A DNA stretch of 47,542 nt from Deltaproteobacteria bacterium (GTDB taxonomy: Bacteria > Desulfobacterota > Syntrophia > Syntrophales > UBA8958). The notes beneath the pieces were generated by a model that searched no databases, had not been told where the DNA came from, and worked only from the letters and a program-made list of their open reading frames with translations. Positions 9,498 through 19,509 of this stretch are shown piece after piece. How positions within the stretch are numbered: position 1 is the first letter of the stretch; each line of letters starts with the position of its first letter. The stretch covers positions 1 to 47,542 of the forward strand of contig JAPLJZ010000161.1 of the NCBI GenBank assembly GCA_026388335.1, written 5' to 3'. A program made the translations under genes and the position numbers.

Positions 9498-10564
9498 ATA
9501 TTCTGATTGCCAAACTCAGCGCCATCGGAGACGTGGTTCATACCCTGCCCTCACTTGCGGCCTTACGGCAGCTTTACCCGCAAGCCCACATCACTTGGGT
9601 TGTCGAAGAAGCGGCCGCTGATCTTATCGATGGTCATCCCCATCTGGATCGCGTCCTGATCTCCCGAAGAAAGCACTGGCAGCAGGATTTTAAAAAGGGT
9701 AATTTCAGTAAAAACATCCAGGAAATCAGGTTCTTTGTAAATGCCTTGAGAGATCGTCCCTATGACCTGGTCATCGACTTTCACGGACTTTTTAAAAGCG
9801 CCGTGCTTGTCTGGCTGAGCGGCGGCACCAGGAAACTGGGTTTCGATAGCATGCAGGAAGGGAGCGGGTTATTCTACACCGAAAAGATCCCGGAAGATAT
9901 GGGCAAGCATGCCGTGGATCGGTATCTGGATTTTCTGGCCTACCTGGGGGCCAAAAGCGGTAAGGCAGATGGAGTGAACGCTCCGGAGTTTCTCATTCCT
10001 TCCGACGATCGCAACATTCAAAAGGTATCCGCACTGCTTAGTAAAAGTCATCTTGACATCGATGAGCCCTTTGTGGCCATAAATCCGGTAGCCTTATGGG
10101 ATACCAAGCTCTGGCGGGAAGACAGATTTGCCATGCTGGCAGACAGGATCGTCGGAGAACTGAATATTCCTGTTGTCATAACGGGCAGCGCCGATGAAAA
10201 ACCCTATACCGAATCGATTATCAAGGAAGCTAAAACAGCAAAGGTCGTTGATCTGGCCGGACAGACGACCTTAAAGGATCTGGCATGTCTTTACCGGCAA
10301 GCCGCCGTAGTCGTGACCACCGACTCCGGACCGATGCATATCGCCGCCGCAGTCGGCACACCCGTCGTAGCCCTTTTCGGGCCCACGGAACCCAGGAGGA
10401 CGGGCCCTTACGGCGCTGGTCATACTGTCATCAGCAAGAAGCTGCCGTGCAGCCCCTGCTTCTTGAAGCAGTGCCGTACGAGGGAATGCATGGAGGGAAT
10501 TACCGTGGAAGAGGTCTTGGAAGGGGTTAAGGAAAAACTGGGGGAAAAGACTGAAACTGTTTAG
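9494..10564 (+). CDS. waaC: LPS heptosyltransferase I (GT9)
   Basis: Start set at GTG 9494 (VNILIAKLSAIGDVVHTLPSL), overlapping the gmhB stop as GTGA; TTDSGPMHIAAAVGTPVVALFGPTEP. Confidence 0.88.
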   Translation: MNILIAKLSAIGDVVHTLPSLAALRQLYPQAHITWVVEEAAADLIDGHPHLDRVLISRRKHWQQDFKKGNFSKNIQEIRFFVNALRDRPYDLVIDFHGLFKSAVLVWLSGGTRKLGFDSMQEGSGLFYTEKIPEDMGKHAVDRYLDFLAYLGAKSGKADGVNAPEFLIPSDDRNIQKVSALLSKSHLDIDEPFVAINPVALWDTKLWREDRFAMLADRIVGELNIPVVITGSADEKPYTESIIKEAKTAKVVDLAGQTTLKDLACLYRQAAVVVTTDSGPMHIAAAVGTPVVALFGPTEPRRTGPYGAGHTVISKKLPCSPCFLKQCRTRECMEGITVEEVLEGVKEKLGEKTETV

Positions 10565-10587
10565 GCGGGAAAGAAAGAGGAAAAACT

Positions 10588-10758
10588 ATGACTATCAGTA
10601 AAGAACTACTTGAAATTCTGGCCTGTCCCAAATGCAAGGGAGAGATTATACTCAACGAAGGTCAGGATGGCCTAATATGCCATCCCTGCAAACTGCTCTA
10701 TGAAATCAGGGAAGGCATCCCGATCATGCTCATTGACGAGGCGAAACCGCTCGCATAA
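10588..10758 (+). CDS. Trm112/YcaR-like zinc-ribbon protein, 56 aa (below the ORF-track cutoff)
   Basis: Manual translation: MTISKELLEILACPKCKGEIILNEGQDGLICHPCKLLYEIREGIPIMLIDEAKPLA*; CPxC and CxxC pairs, EGIPIMLIDEA tail typical of Trm112-like proteins. Confidence 0.9.
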   Translation: MTISKELLEILACPKCKGEIILNEGQDGLICHPCKLLYEIREGIPIMLIDEAKPLA

Positions 10759-11842
10759 TCGCCTCCTTCACGCTGTCGACGCTCATGTTTTCCAGGCACC
10801 GGCTGCGACCTCGTCCATCGCAGCCTTTTTGATGGCAGGGCGAGCAATCCATACCCATAGTTACTACCTGGTGCTGTTCACCCACCGGCGCCCAGTCCCG
10901 CCAGTCGGACGGTCCGTAAAGAGTGATGGTGGGTGTTCCCACGGCGGCAGCGATGTGTGGGGCGGCACTGTCCACCCCCACATGCAGACGGCTGAGGCTG
11001 AGTAAGGCCGCTAACTCCGTCAGGTTTGTTTCACCGGCCAGATTGTGTATTTTCACCACACCGCTCACGCTTTTCACCAGCGCTTCCGCCCGCGCTCTCT
11101 CCATCGCCGACCCGACAATTACAGCGGGAAGGCGATATTCCGTCCATAACCACGCACCGATGGCAACCCAGTTATCCAGCGGCCATTCCTTGTAAGACCA
11201 GCGCGAAAAAGGGTTTAAGGTAACAAAGCCGGTCGGGGTGTCGTCTTGCGCCTGGGAATAAACACCATGATCATTTATAAGATTTCTCATCCTTCCTAGG
11301 ATTTCCGGCTTAATAAATAACTTCGGGACGGTATCTCCCGTGGGAATCCCGAATCCCCTGACAATCCGCAGGGATTGTTCAGCCGCTCCAAGACAGATAC
11401 GGATATTTTCTACGGCCGGATAAACAAGGTGGGTAAAAAGTCGATTCCTATAAAAAGGTGCGTCCCGGTATACCAGCGAGGCACGGAACGGTGCCCCCGT
11501 CAACCTTGCCATAAAAGCACCCCGTTCGTCGGAGCGCAGGTCAAAGACAAGATCGAATCCGGCCTCCCGGACTCTTTTCAGGAAAGCCAGCTGCGCCGGC
11601 AGTCTGACCCCAAGGGTTCCCTGATACCGCTTTACTTCGAATACCTCCTTAACGGCAGGGTCGGTATCGAACAGGTTGCCGATCCCTTCCCGGATGAGCA
11701 GGGACAGATTCGCATCCGGATAGGCATTCTTGACCGCCCTAAAGGTGGGAATAGACCAGACGACATCGCCGATATCGCCGAGCTGAATAATAAGGATATT
11801 TTGGATGTCTTCCGGAAGGGTGTGGTGACGCCGAATGTCCAT
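10730..11842 (-). CDS. Glycosyltransferase family 9 (heptosyltransferase-like)
   Basis: NILIIQLGDIGDVVWSIPTFRAVKNAYP, VDSAAPHIAAAVGTPTITLYGPSDW, CSPCHQKGC. Confidence 0.88.
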   Translation of the reverse strand: MDIRRHHTLPEDIQNILIIQLGDIGDVVWSIPTFRAVKNAYPDANLSLLIREGIGNLFDTDPAVKEVFEVKRYQGTLGVRLPAQLAFLKRVREAGFDLVFDLRSDERGAFMARLTGAPFRASLVYRDAPFYRNRLFTHLVYPAVENIRICLGAAEQSLRIVRGFGIPTGDTVPKLFIKPEILGRMRNLINDHGVYSQAQDDTPTGFVTLNPFSRWSYKEWPLDNWVAIGAWLWTEYRLPAVIVGSAMERARAEALVKSVSGVVKIHNLAGETNLTELAALLSLSRLHVGVDSAAPHIAAAVGTPTITLYGPSDWRDWAPVGEQHQVVTMGMDCSPCHQKGCDGRGRSRCLENMSVDSVKEAIMRAVSPRQ

Positions 11843-11973
11843 CGAACACTTTTTGCCTCTTGGGGTTTATGGTAATTAAAAAGTGTGCCACCCTGACCAG
11901 ATCACTTGATGCAGAGAGCTGTGACTGGCAAAGATGCAGAAAAATCGCGGGATTTCCGACCTTTTCCCGTAGA

Positions 11974-13080
11974 TCACAAAGAACGACCATGCTTGGTTTG
12001 TTCATCAGATAACACTGAGACACTGAGTTGACGGCGTACTCGTATTCGCACAGTAGTAGTAAGCACAACAAACGACAACAAGGTGCAAGTGAGATAAATG
12101 ATGACGGGACAGATACCATATGGTCGGATAACAATCATACCGATGCCAATCAACAACTGGCACAAACCATAGCCGGCAGAGACCTTCCAGTGGGCAATCT
12201 CCATTTCGTTTGCAAGAATCTGGTACAGATGTCGCCGGTGAGGCTCAATTAAATTTTCGCGATCCTTCAATCGAACGATCATGGTTGTTAACTCATCAGC
12301 ATAAAAAGGAAAAAGAAAGGTCGATAAACAAAGAATATCAAAATAGTCTCGGGAAAAAGCAACAACTATAACAGCAAAAGTAAAACCAAGGAGAATGCTC
12401 CCCACATCTCCCAAAAATACCTTTGCTTTCGGAATATTAAAAGGGATAAACCCGATGCAGGCAAGGGCAACATATATGGAAAATAAGGAAAGTTGGCTGA
12501 ATGAAGCGTCTTGCCCTTTGACAAAGCCATACATGCCTAATAGCCCGAAACAAATGGTTCCGCTGATACCCGCAATACCATTGATGCCATCCATGAAATT
12601 AAAAAAATTCGCACTGCCGACGATATAGATAGCGGTTACAATGGGAATCAATACAATAAGAAGGAAAAACAAGTTTGGATGGGATTGTAAATAAGAAGAC
12701 GTGATATTGGGCAAGAGAGAAAATACAACAAAAAAAGCAGCAGATAATTGAACAATTAATCGAAATCGTACAGACAGCTGAAAAAAATCGCCGTAGAAAC
12801 CAATCATTGATACAACAATAATAGGGAACAAAAAATTGGTCGGTAATTTCAGGGCAAGACCTGCCAGAATGACTGCTAGAAAAATCCCGATGCCACCCCC
12901 CCTTGGGGTTGGGACAGAGTGCGAGCTACGATCATTCGGCCAATCCATGAGACTCAATCTCATCGGTGTTCTACTGATAAACCATGCACCGGCACCACCG
13001 AGAAAAAGGCAGCTCATGGATAGCAGGAAGTACTTATATTTGAGGATCAGCGCAAGACCAAGACCAGTATAATCAATCAT
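11974..13080 (-). CDS. Polyprenyl-P HexNAc-1-P transferase (WecA/WbpL-like, MraY superfamily)
   Basis: HSVPTPRGGGIGIF, NFFNFMDGINGIAG, KVFLGDVGSILLGF, RLKDRENLIEPHRRHLYQ. Confidence 0.88.
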   Translation of the reverse strand: MIDYTGLGLALILKYKYFLLSMSCLFLGGAGAWFISRTPMRLSLMDWPNDRSSHSVPTPRGGGIGIFLAVILAGLALKLPTNFLFPIIVVSMIGFYGDFFQLSVRFRLIVQLSAAFFVVFSLLPNITSSYLQSHPNLFFLLIVLIPIVTAIYIVGSANFFNFMDGINGIAGISGTICFGLLGMYGFVKGQDASFSQLSLFSIYVALACIGFIPFNIPKAKVFLGDVGSILLGFTFAVIVVAFSRDYFDILCLSTFLFPFYADELTTMIVRLKDRENLIEPHRRHLYQILANEMEIAHWKVSAGYGLCQLLIGIGMIVIRPYGICPVIIYLTCTLLSFVVLTTTVRIRVRRQLSVSVLSDEQTKHGRSL

Positions 13081-14108
13081 CGCAGGTGTCCTATGTACTT
13101 CATCTCATTTATTGTTTCATGCCAACCGGTTTGAAGATCGTATTGAGGTGTGAATCCTAATTCTTTTTGCATCAAATTGCCGTTAACGGCGATATCTTCA
13201 GTATACTTATCAACCATCTCTGGCGTAACCGGAGACGTTAAACCGAAGATGCGATATCCCCCTTCTATTGCACCAGCCACAGAACGTATAATTCCACAAG
13301 GTAATGACAGCCGGGGCGGTTTGCGACCAAGGGCAGAGCAAATGGATTCAATGATTTCGTTCAGGGTATGAAACGCACCATCAGTTACATTGAAGATCTT
13401 ACCCGCTGCGGCAGGATGAGAAACGGCCAAAACAGCCGCACGACCGACGTCCTTATCATAAACCAGCGTCCGCCGATTGAGACCATTTCCGACAGGGATA
13501 AAACGATTGCGTGCCAAGGCACGTGTCAACCTCTCGTAGTTTCCCTTGATGCGGGAACCATAAATCGCGCCCAGACGCAACACAGTTCCCAAAGGTTGAC
13601 CATCGCGGCCTTTTGCCTTCAACACAATCTCTTCAGCCGCTAGTTTCGTCTGTGCGTAAATTGTATCAGGACGAGCCAATGACTGCTCATCAAGTACGCA
13701 ACCGCCTGCCTGTCCATACACCGCAATCGTACTGAAGAATACAATGCGCATGGCGCCTGCGACAATTGCAGCATCGACTATATTCGCTGTGCCGCCGACA
13801 TTTATAAACTCGTATTTTTCGCGCATATCTGGTAGCGGATTGACAATATGCAAAAGCGCCGCCAGATGAACGACTGCATCCACACCTTGCATTGCAGATT
13901 CAACATCCGCCTTCTTCGTAACATCGCCGATAATAACATCCACGTGCGGAGGAAACATTCCTGATGCGGGAGCATCGACAGAGAATGTGCGAATTCGACA
14001 TCCGGCATGATACAGCGCGTGGACAACACGGGGCCCGATGGCACCGGTAGCGCCGGTAATAATGACGAGTGGTTTGCTGGATGCCGGTTCTAAAGTTTCA
14101 TTAATCAT
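13077..14108 (-). CDS. NAD-dependent epimerase/dehydratase (WbpV-like SDR)
   Basis: ITGATGAIGPRVV Rossmann motif, YAQTKLAAE active-site motif; 4-nt overlap with the WecA-like gene. Confidence 0.85.
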   Translation of the reverse strand: MINETLEPASSKPLVIITGATGAIGPRVVHALYHAGCRIRTFSVDAPASGMFPPHVDVIIGDVTKKADVESAMQGVDAVVHLAALLHIVNPLPDMREKYEFINVGGTANIVDAAIVAGAMRIVFFSTIAVYGQAGGCVLDEQSLARPDTIYAQTKLAAEEIVLKAKGRDGQPLGTVLRLGAIYGSRIKGNYERLTRALARNRFIPVGNGLNRRTLVYDKDVGRAAVLAVSHPAAAGKIFNVTDGAFHTLNEIIESICSALGRKPPRLSLPCGIIRSVAGAIEGGYRIFGLTSPVTPEMVDKYTEDIAVNGNLMQKELGFTPQYDLQTGWHETINEMKYIGHLR

Positions 14109-14285
14109 TGCGGTTTGCCTCAGGCGGCATGGGCTTTTCTCCCGGTTTCATTAAACCCGGTCGTTATGATGCCTGACTGACGGTTTACACGTTTCACGTC
14201 GCTTTTTTTCACAGGGTACTCTCACAATTGCCGGACCTGCTGCCACATATACACCTGCCGGTAAAATCAGCAAACTAAAATCGAT

Positions 14286-15455
14286 CTATCGACTTCGTGG
14301 CTGTAACAAACGATTATACAGTGAAATAGTCTCATCGATAACTTTCTCCTGGGAAAACTCATTTTCAACAATTTTTCTCCCCGTTTCGCCCATCCGTGAG
14401 CGCAATGCATGGTCCATTATGAGATTCTTTAAGGCGTGGGCAAGAGCCTTAATGTCTTTGACAGGCACGAGTAACCCATTTATCTGGTCACGAACGATCT
14501 CCCTGCAACCGGGCGTGTCTGTCGTCACGATGGGCAGACCACACGCCGCCGCCTCCAGAAGAACCTTGGGAAGACCTTCCCGATAGGAAGGCAAGCAGGC
14601 AATATGCGCACCTTGAAACACCTCAAGCATATTTTTTCGATGACCCCAGTATTCGACAACTTTACCATCTTGCCATTCTTTCAGTTTTGATGCCGGAACG
14701 GCGGAAGGATTCTCATGATCGATATCTCCAACCAAAACAAACCGCGCCGCCACACCTTCCTGTTGCAAGATTTTTGCTGCCGCGACGAATTCACCAACAC
14801 CTTTGTCCCATAGCATCCGCGAAGCCATTAGAACGACAGGCGTTCTTTCTTTGTTTGGAGATGGTTTAAAAACAGTTGTATCAACACCTGACCCCTTAAT
14901 GATCACCAGTGACCGCTCCTTCACGATATTTTGCAATAAATTGAAATCGTCAGGATTTTGAACAATCGTAAGGGTATTCTCTCCGCCAAGCAAAAAGGAA
15001 AATGCCATCTTAATAAACGGTCTTACAAGCTTCGCCTGGAGATGATTGGATGTAAATACGTACCCCATACCAGCCAAGGCGTTCACGATGTAAGGGACTC
15101 CCGTGAGGCGGGCGGAGATGGACCCGTACAGGACGGGCTTCATGGCAACATGATGGACGATGTCGGGACGTTCTTTCCTGTAGATTTCGAACAGATCCAC
15201 AATAGCAAGGAGTTCCTGCAGGGGATTCCTGCTCTTTCGACTGAGCCGGATCGGGATCAGTTTAAAGCCTTCTCTGCGGATCAGCTCCCCATGATCCTGA
15301 ACGTGCGTCGCAATGACGACATCAAAGCCCTGAACCCGCGCAGCGCGGGCGATGGGCAAACGATGGGACCAGAAATACCAGTCTTCCGTGATTATGAACA
15401 GCAGTTTTGGTTTTATTGTGCCTCCAGCCATAACTGAAACATCAGGATCGTCCAC
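14286..15455 (-). CDS. Glycosyltransferase family 4
   Basis: LLFIITEDWYFWSHRLPIARAA..., LPSYREGLPKVLLEAAACGLPIVTTDTPGCREIV; true start possibly 15431. Confidence 0.87.
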   Translation of the reverse strand: MDDPDVSVMAGGTIKPKLLFIITEDWYFWSHRLPIARAARVQGFDVVIATHVQDHGELIRREGFKLIPIRLSRKSRNPLQELLAIVDLFEIYRKERPDIVHHVAMKPVLYGSISARLTGVPYIVNALAGMGYVFTSNHLQAKLVRPFIKMAFSFLLGGENTLTIVQNPDDFNLLQNIVKERSLVIIKGSGVDTTVFKPSPNKERTPVVLMASRMLWDKGVGEFVAAAKILQQEGVAARFVLVGDIDHENPSAVPASKLKEWQDGKVVEYWGHRKNMLEVFQGAHIACLPSYREGLPKVLLEAAACGLPIVTTDTPGCREIVRDQINGLLVPVKDIKALAHALKNLIMDHALRSRMGETGRKIVENEFSQEKVIDETISLYNRLLQPRSR

Positions 15456-17395
15456 AAATCATACTGCCAATTTTTCCGTCCGGAGAGATGTTCCCGCCAT
15501 TTCTGTCGTATCGGTTCAGGGTGAAAGTATCCCTCACGCTGCAAGCGCTTTTCATCAAGAAGCGCCTCCGCCCAAGGCCGCAGTTCTTCCCTCAGGAAGA
15601 CACCGATGGGGATCCCGAATCCAGTTTTGGGCCTTTCAATGAGATGCTTGGGAACATAATTATCAAGGACCTTTCGCAGGAGCCATTTCCCCTGACCATT
15701 GCGGACCTTCATGGTCTGAGGGAGCCGCCAGGCAAAAGACACGACATGGTGATTGAGATAAGGGGCTCGTGACTCCAAGCTCACCCCCATGCTGGCCCGA
15801 TCTACTTTAACGAGTATGTCATCGGGCAGATAGGTGACAGCGTCGAGGAACATCATCCGGTCTAAAAAGGAAGGCAATGAGGACCAGCATTCACTGTTTG
15901 AGAGGACCGGTTCCTTTTCTTGTCCATTGATAATAACGGATGCAGGGTTCTGCCATGTGGACACCAGACGCCGATAAAGTTCTTCCGGGTTCCTGACGGA
16001 CAGAATCTCAGCGAGTTTGTACATTTTGTCGCCGGGCATACGCTGTTTGATCCGTTGCGGAACCAAGGGATCCAGTGATTGGAAAAGACGATCCCAAGCA
16101 TCCGGGGGAGGAATAGTCAGGGTTTTGGCCAATACCTTTCTCATCCCTTCGGGGATCCACCCGATCCGCCGCCAGATGTCGGGACCCCAGAAGTATCTGT
16201 TATAACCGCCGAAAATCTCATCCGCGCCGTCGCCGGACAGGCTGACAGTGACGTGCTGGCGTGTCATTTCGGAGACAAGATACGTGGGAATCTGGGAAGA
16301 GTCAGAGAATGGTTCGTCATACAGGTAAGGGAGCTTGGGAATAACCGACATGACTGCTTCCGCCTTGACGTAGAGTTCCGTGTGCTCCGTCCCCAGATGC
16401 CGGGCAACAGCCTTTGCATAGACGGCTTCATTGTAATCGTCCTCATGGAAACCGATCGTAAACGTTCTGACAGGACGACTGCTCTGTGTCTGCATGAGAG
16501 CAACAATGGCCGACGAATCCACGCCACCGGAAAGGAACGCCCCCAGGGGGACATCGGCCTCCATTTGTTCCCCGATGGCCTTTCGCAGCAAGGCGTCAAG
16601 CTCATCAATGGCCTCTACATCCGTTCCGGTAAATGGGTGTTTAAGACCCTGCTCAGCTATTTCCAAGGCGTCCCAGTATTTACTAATTTTTGGGGGACTA
16701 CCTGGCGCATTCATGAGTGAGATGGTGACAAAACACCCCGGGGGAAGCTTCCAGATGCCTTTATAAATGGAATAAGGGGCAGGGATATAATTATATCGAA
16801 CATAGAGGCAAAGGGCCTCGCGGTCGATCTCCCAGGGCTGCCGGCCCGGTGATGCCACCACGGGATAGGCTTTGAGGGCTTTGAGTTCGGAACCGAAAAG
16901 GAAGCTGTTGCCCAGCCAACCATAGTAAAGGGGTTTTTCCCCGAGGCGGTCGCGGGCAAGGGTCAGTTCTTTCTTTTCCCGGTCCCAGAGGGCAAAGGCA
17001 AACATGCCCGTGAATTTTTTCAGGGCTGCTTCCACGCCCCAGACCCCGATGGCTTCCAGCATGATTTCCGTATCGGAATGGCCTTGCCAAGAGATGGATA
17101 TCCCCCGCGACGATTCGAGTTCCTTTCGGATTTCCCGATGATTGTAAATTTCCCCATTGAAGACGATCACGTAATTCCCGTTGTGGGCGGTCATGGGCTG
17201 GTGACCCATAGGCGTCAAATCCAGGATGGACAACCTCCTGAACCCCAAAGCCACGGCACCATTCGGATCTGTCCAAGCACCGCCGTCGTCGGGACCCCGG
17301 TGATGGAGAGTATCTGCCATGCGCACGACGTTTGCTTTCATCATTTCGCGAGACATGGAGCTTGACTGGTTAATGAAGCCTACAAAGCCACACAT
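15413..17395 (-). CDS. asnB: Asparagine synthase-like glutamine amidotransferase (AsnB family)
   Basis: N-terminal nucleophile MCGFVGF, HHRGPDDGG, GAFLSGGVDSSAI PP-loop, SGDGADEIFGGYNRY. Confidence 0.92.
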   Translation of the reverse strand: MCGFVGFINQSSSMSREMMKANVVRMADTLHHRGPDDGGAWTDPNGAVALGFRRLSILDLTPMGHQPMTAHNGNYVIVFNGEIYNHREIRKELESSRGISISWQGHSDTEIMLEAIGVWGVEAALKKFTGMFAFALWDREKKELTLARDRLGEKPLYYGWLGNSFLFGSELKALKAYPVVASPGRQPWEIDREALCLYVRYNYIPAPYSIYKGIWKLPPGCFVTISLMNAPGSPPKISKYWDALEIAEQGLKHPFTGTDVEAIDELDALLRKAIGEQMEADVPLGAFLSGGVDSSAIVALMQTQSSRPVRTFTIGFHEDDYNEAVYAKAVARHLGTEHTELYVKAEAVMSVIPKLPYLYDEPFSDSSQIPTYLVSEMTRQHVTVSLSGDGADEIFGGYNRYFWGPDIWRRIGWIPEGMRKVLAKTLTIPPPDAWDRLFQSLDPLVPQRIKQRMPGDKMYKLAEILSVRNPEELYRRLVSTWQNPASVIINGQEKEPVLSNSECWSSLPSFLDRMMFLDAVTYLPDDILVKVDRASMGVSLESRAPYLNHHVVSFAWRLPQTMKVRNGQGKWLLRKVLDNYVPKHLIERPKTGFGIPIGVFLREELRPWAEALLDEKRLQREGYFHPEPIRQKWREHLSGRKNWQYDLWTILMFQLWLEAQ

Positions 17396-17422
17396 ATGGT
17401 TAGTAATCCGAGAACATCATTT

Positions 17423-19501
17423 TTAGGGATTCTCCGCCGGAGCATTGACTTTCCATGGCAGGGAGAGGGGATGATGGCGCAGGACATGTGCCGCCAGCAT
17501 GATCGTCACGATGGCTGAAAGGTCCCATCCGAGAAGATCATAGCGGAATTTTGTTTCAAAAACAAAGAGCATGGGGAGGTGAGCAGCCAGGGCTATCCAT
17601 GCCAGTATGGCAACACGAGGGATCTTCCTGCCGGGAATAAACAGGGCCACTATCGTTATCAATAATGTCAATAAACGCAAAAACAAAAGCAATCCCAAGC
17701 CCGTATGTAAAGGAAATTGAGTTACCGGTGGTGTCCAAAGCCATCCTTTGATTTGTTCAACGGCATGTGTCAGATGTATTCCTTGCCAATTGCCTGTCAA
17801 TAATTCCCCGGCTGCTTTTAGATAGGTCAATGGAGACAAGGTTACAGAAACAGTAGCACCTGCCTCAGAGATCAGGTAGAATTCCTGGCCATAAAAAATA
17901 TTGTGAAGGGGCATACAAAGACCGAGGGCAAGTCCGGCAAAAGCCCCAATGGCGATCGGGAATTGACGGTTTGGTTTTTGCAAGCTTATATATATGAAAA
18001 TCATGCCGAGTATAGCAACGGCAAGGGCATAATTCGGCCTGAGAAAAACAGAGACGGCCAGGCAGGCCCCGCCGATGAAAGTGGCACCCATATGGATTTC
18101 GCCACCCCAGCGAGGCTGAGTTTTTAAAAACAGGAACAGTCCGAGCAGAAAGAGGCCGCTAGCAAAAGGTTCTGCATATCCAAGCATTCCGTTAAAGATA
18201 TATTGAATGAAAGAAAAACTAATCGGTGAAAAAAGATAAACGCCCGTTCCGATGAGAGCCCATCGGAGGCCACAAAGCCGGGAGAGGATCAAATGGATGA
18301 ACAAAGGCAGACAGGCCAGAAAGGCTGTCAGACCGAGATTGGTGTCACCGAAAAAGACCCTTTCCAAAGCACGGGCGTAACGCATGCCCGGGGTCGCATA
18401 ATAGACGTCTTCGAATCCACGCAAAGCATCCCTAACATTCCATTGAAAAATCATACGGGCGATATCTCTTCCCCACGACTCATGGGAGTACCCGTCATCT
18501 CCCCCTCCGTGGGGGGTGTAGAGGGCGCCGAGGGGTTTACCACCGCTAACGTAGATGCTAATGTAAATTAATACCAGAGCAACGGCTACAATAGCTGAGG
18601 CGGTCAAGAATGGACGCCAACGGACCCGAACTGTCAAAAGGAACAGAACCAGGATACCAATAATCGTCAGGGCATTACCAGCATTCCTGCTCGCGGCGAG
18701 CTTATGGTTGAGCTCCAGATAAACGGGAAACTCGGGCTTTATCTCCGGCAAAAAAAGGATATAGACTTTCCGCCCGATATCCCCGGGGGAAACCATCCGC
18801 CCTTCCGGTTTTTGGTGAACGATCTTTTCAAAGGTACCACCATCCCTTTCCCAGAAAAGGCTGCCCTGCCAGTGTAGAGTGCTGCCGACGGAAGGCTCAG
18901 TAAATTCATACATGGCGAAAAAGGGCATCTTCCGCCGATCAGGGGTCCCCCGAAACCACGTGCATCCATATTTATATTCATTGGCAAACCCGCCTCTGAA
19001 TTCAGCAAGATCTCTGAAGCATATTGTGTCGATTTTACGGGAGTATTTTGCCGGGCGCCAGAGGGCGTCTGAGGACCAAGTGTATACCTTGTCAGGAAGA
19101 CCACCCCCGGAGGCGTTATAACGCCATGAATATTGTTCGTAAGGCGGGTTTTGAGGAGGGTAGGCTTTGTCGAATTCCTGCCGCCAGTCGTTGAAGATTA
19201 CCTTTGGGAGGGATCGCTGCAAAGGCTCTCCCTCCTTGAGGTAACGGAAGATATTGTGACCTTCCTCAATACCTGCGACCGGGAGAATCGTTTTAATAAT
19301 CAGTATGAGAAGAACAATGCTTCCCGCCCATAGGATTCGTTTTTTCTCGGGGCGAATATCGCTGTGGATCAAGGCGATAATGCCTGCCAGAAGGACAAAC
19401 ATCTTCCATGCTTCCACAATGGGAAGGCCGAGCAGGAACAGCAGTATGCCGATGACGATAATCTTCCCGGAAATCTGACAGAACCTTTTTGACAAGGGCA
19501 T
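17423..19501 (-). CDS. Large polytopic membrane protein, putative lipid-linked-sugar glycosyltransferase (ArnT/PMT-like)
   Basis: 692 aa with many hydrophobic segments and a large polar loop after the first TM region; genomic context. Confidence 0.55.
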   Translation of the reverse strand: MPLSKRFCQISGKIIVIGILLFLLGLPIVEAWKMFVLLAGIIALIHSDIRPEKKRILWAGSIVLLILIIKTILPVAGIEEGHNIFRYLKEGEPLQRSLPKVIFNDWRQEFDKAYPPQNPPYEQYSWRYNASGGGLPDKVYTWSSDALWRPAKYSRKIDTICFRDLAEFRGGFANEYKYGCTWFRGTPDRRKMPFFAMYEFTEPSVGSTLHWQGSLFWERDGGTFEKIVHQKPEGRMVSPGDIGRKVYILFLPEIKPEFPVYLELNHKLAASRNAGNALTIIGILVLFLLTVRVRWRPFLTASAIVAVALVLIYISIYVSGGKPLGALYTPHGGGDDGYSHESWGRDIARMIFQWNVRDALRGFEDVYYATPGMRYARALERVFFGDTNLGLTAFLACLPLFIHLILSRLCGLRWALIGTGVYLFSPISFSFIQYIFNGMLGYAEPFASGLFLLGLFLFLKTQPRWGGEIHMGATFIGGACLAVSVFLRPNYALAVAILGMIFIYISLQKPNRQFPIAIGAFAGLALGLCMPLHNIFYGQEFYLISEAGATVSVTLSPLTYLKAAGELLTGNWQGIHLTHAVEQIKGWLWTPPVTQFPLHTGLGLLLFLRLLTLLITIVALFIPGRKIPRVAILAWIALAAHLPMLFVFETKFRYDLLGWDLSAIVTIMLAAHVLRHHPLSLPWKVNAPAENP

Positions 19502-19509
19502 CCCTACTT

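Noticed and set aside
14140-14165. Imperfect hairpin cccggtttcattaaacccgg
   Set aside because: Contains a mismatch and lacks a T-tract on either strand
16079-16720. 213-aa plus-strand ORF opposite asnB
   Set aside because: Antisense to conserved AsnB motifs; no domain recognized
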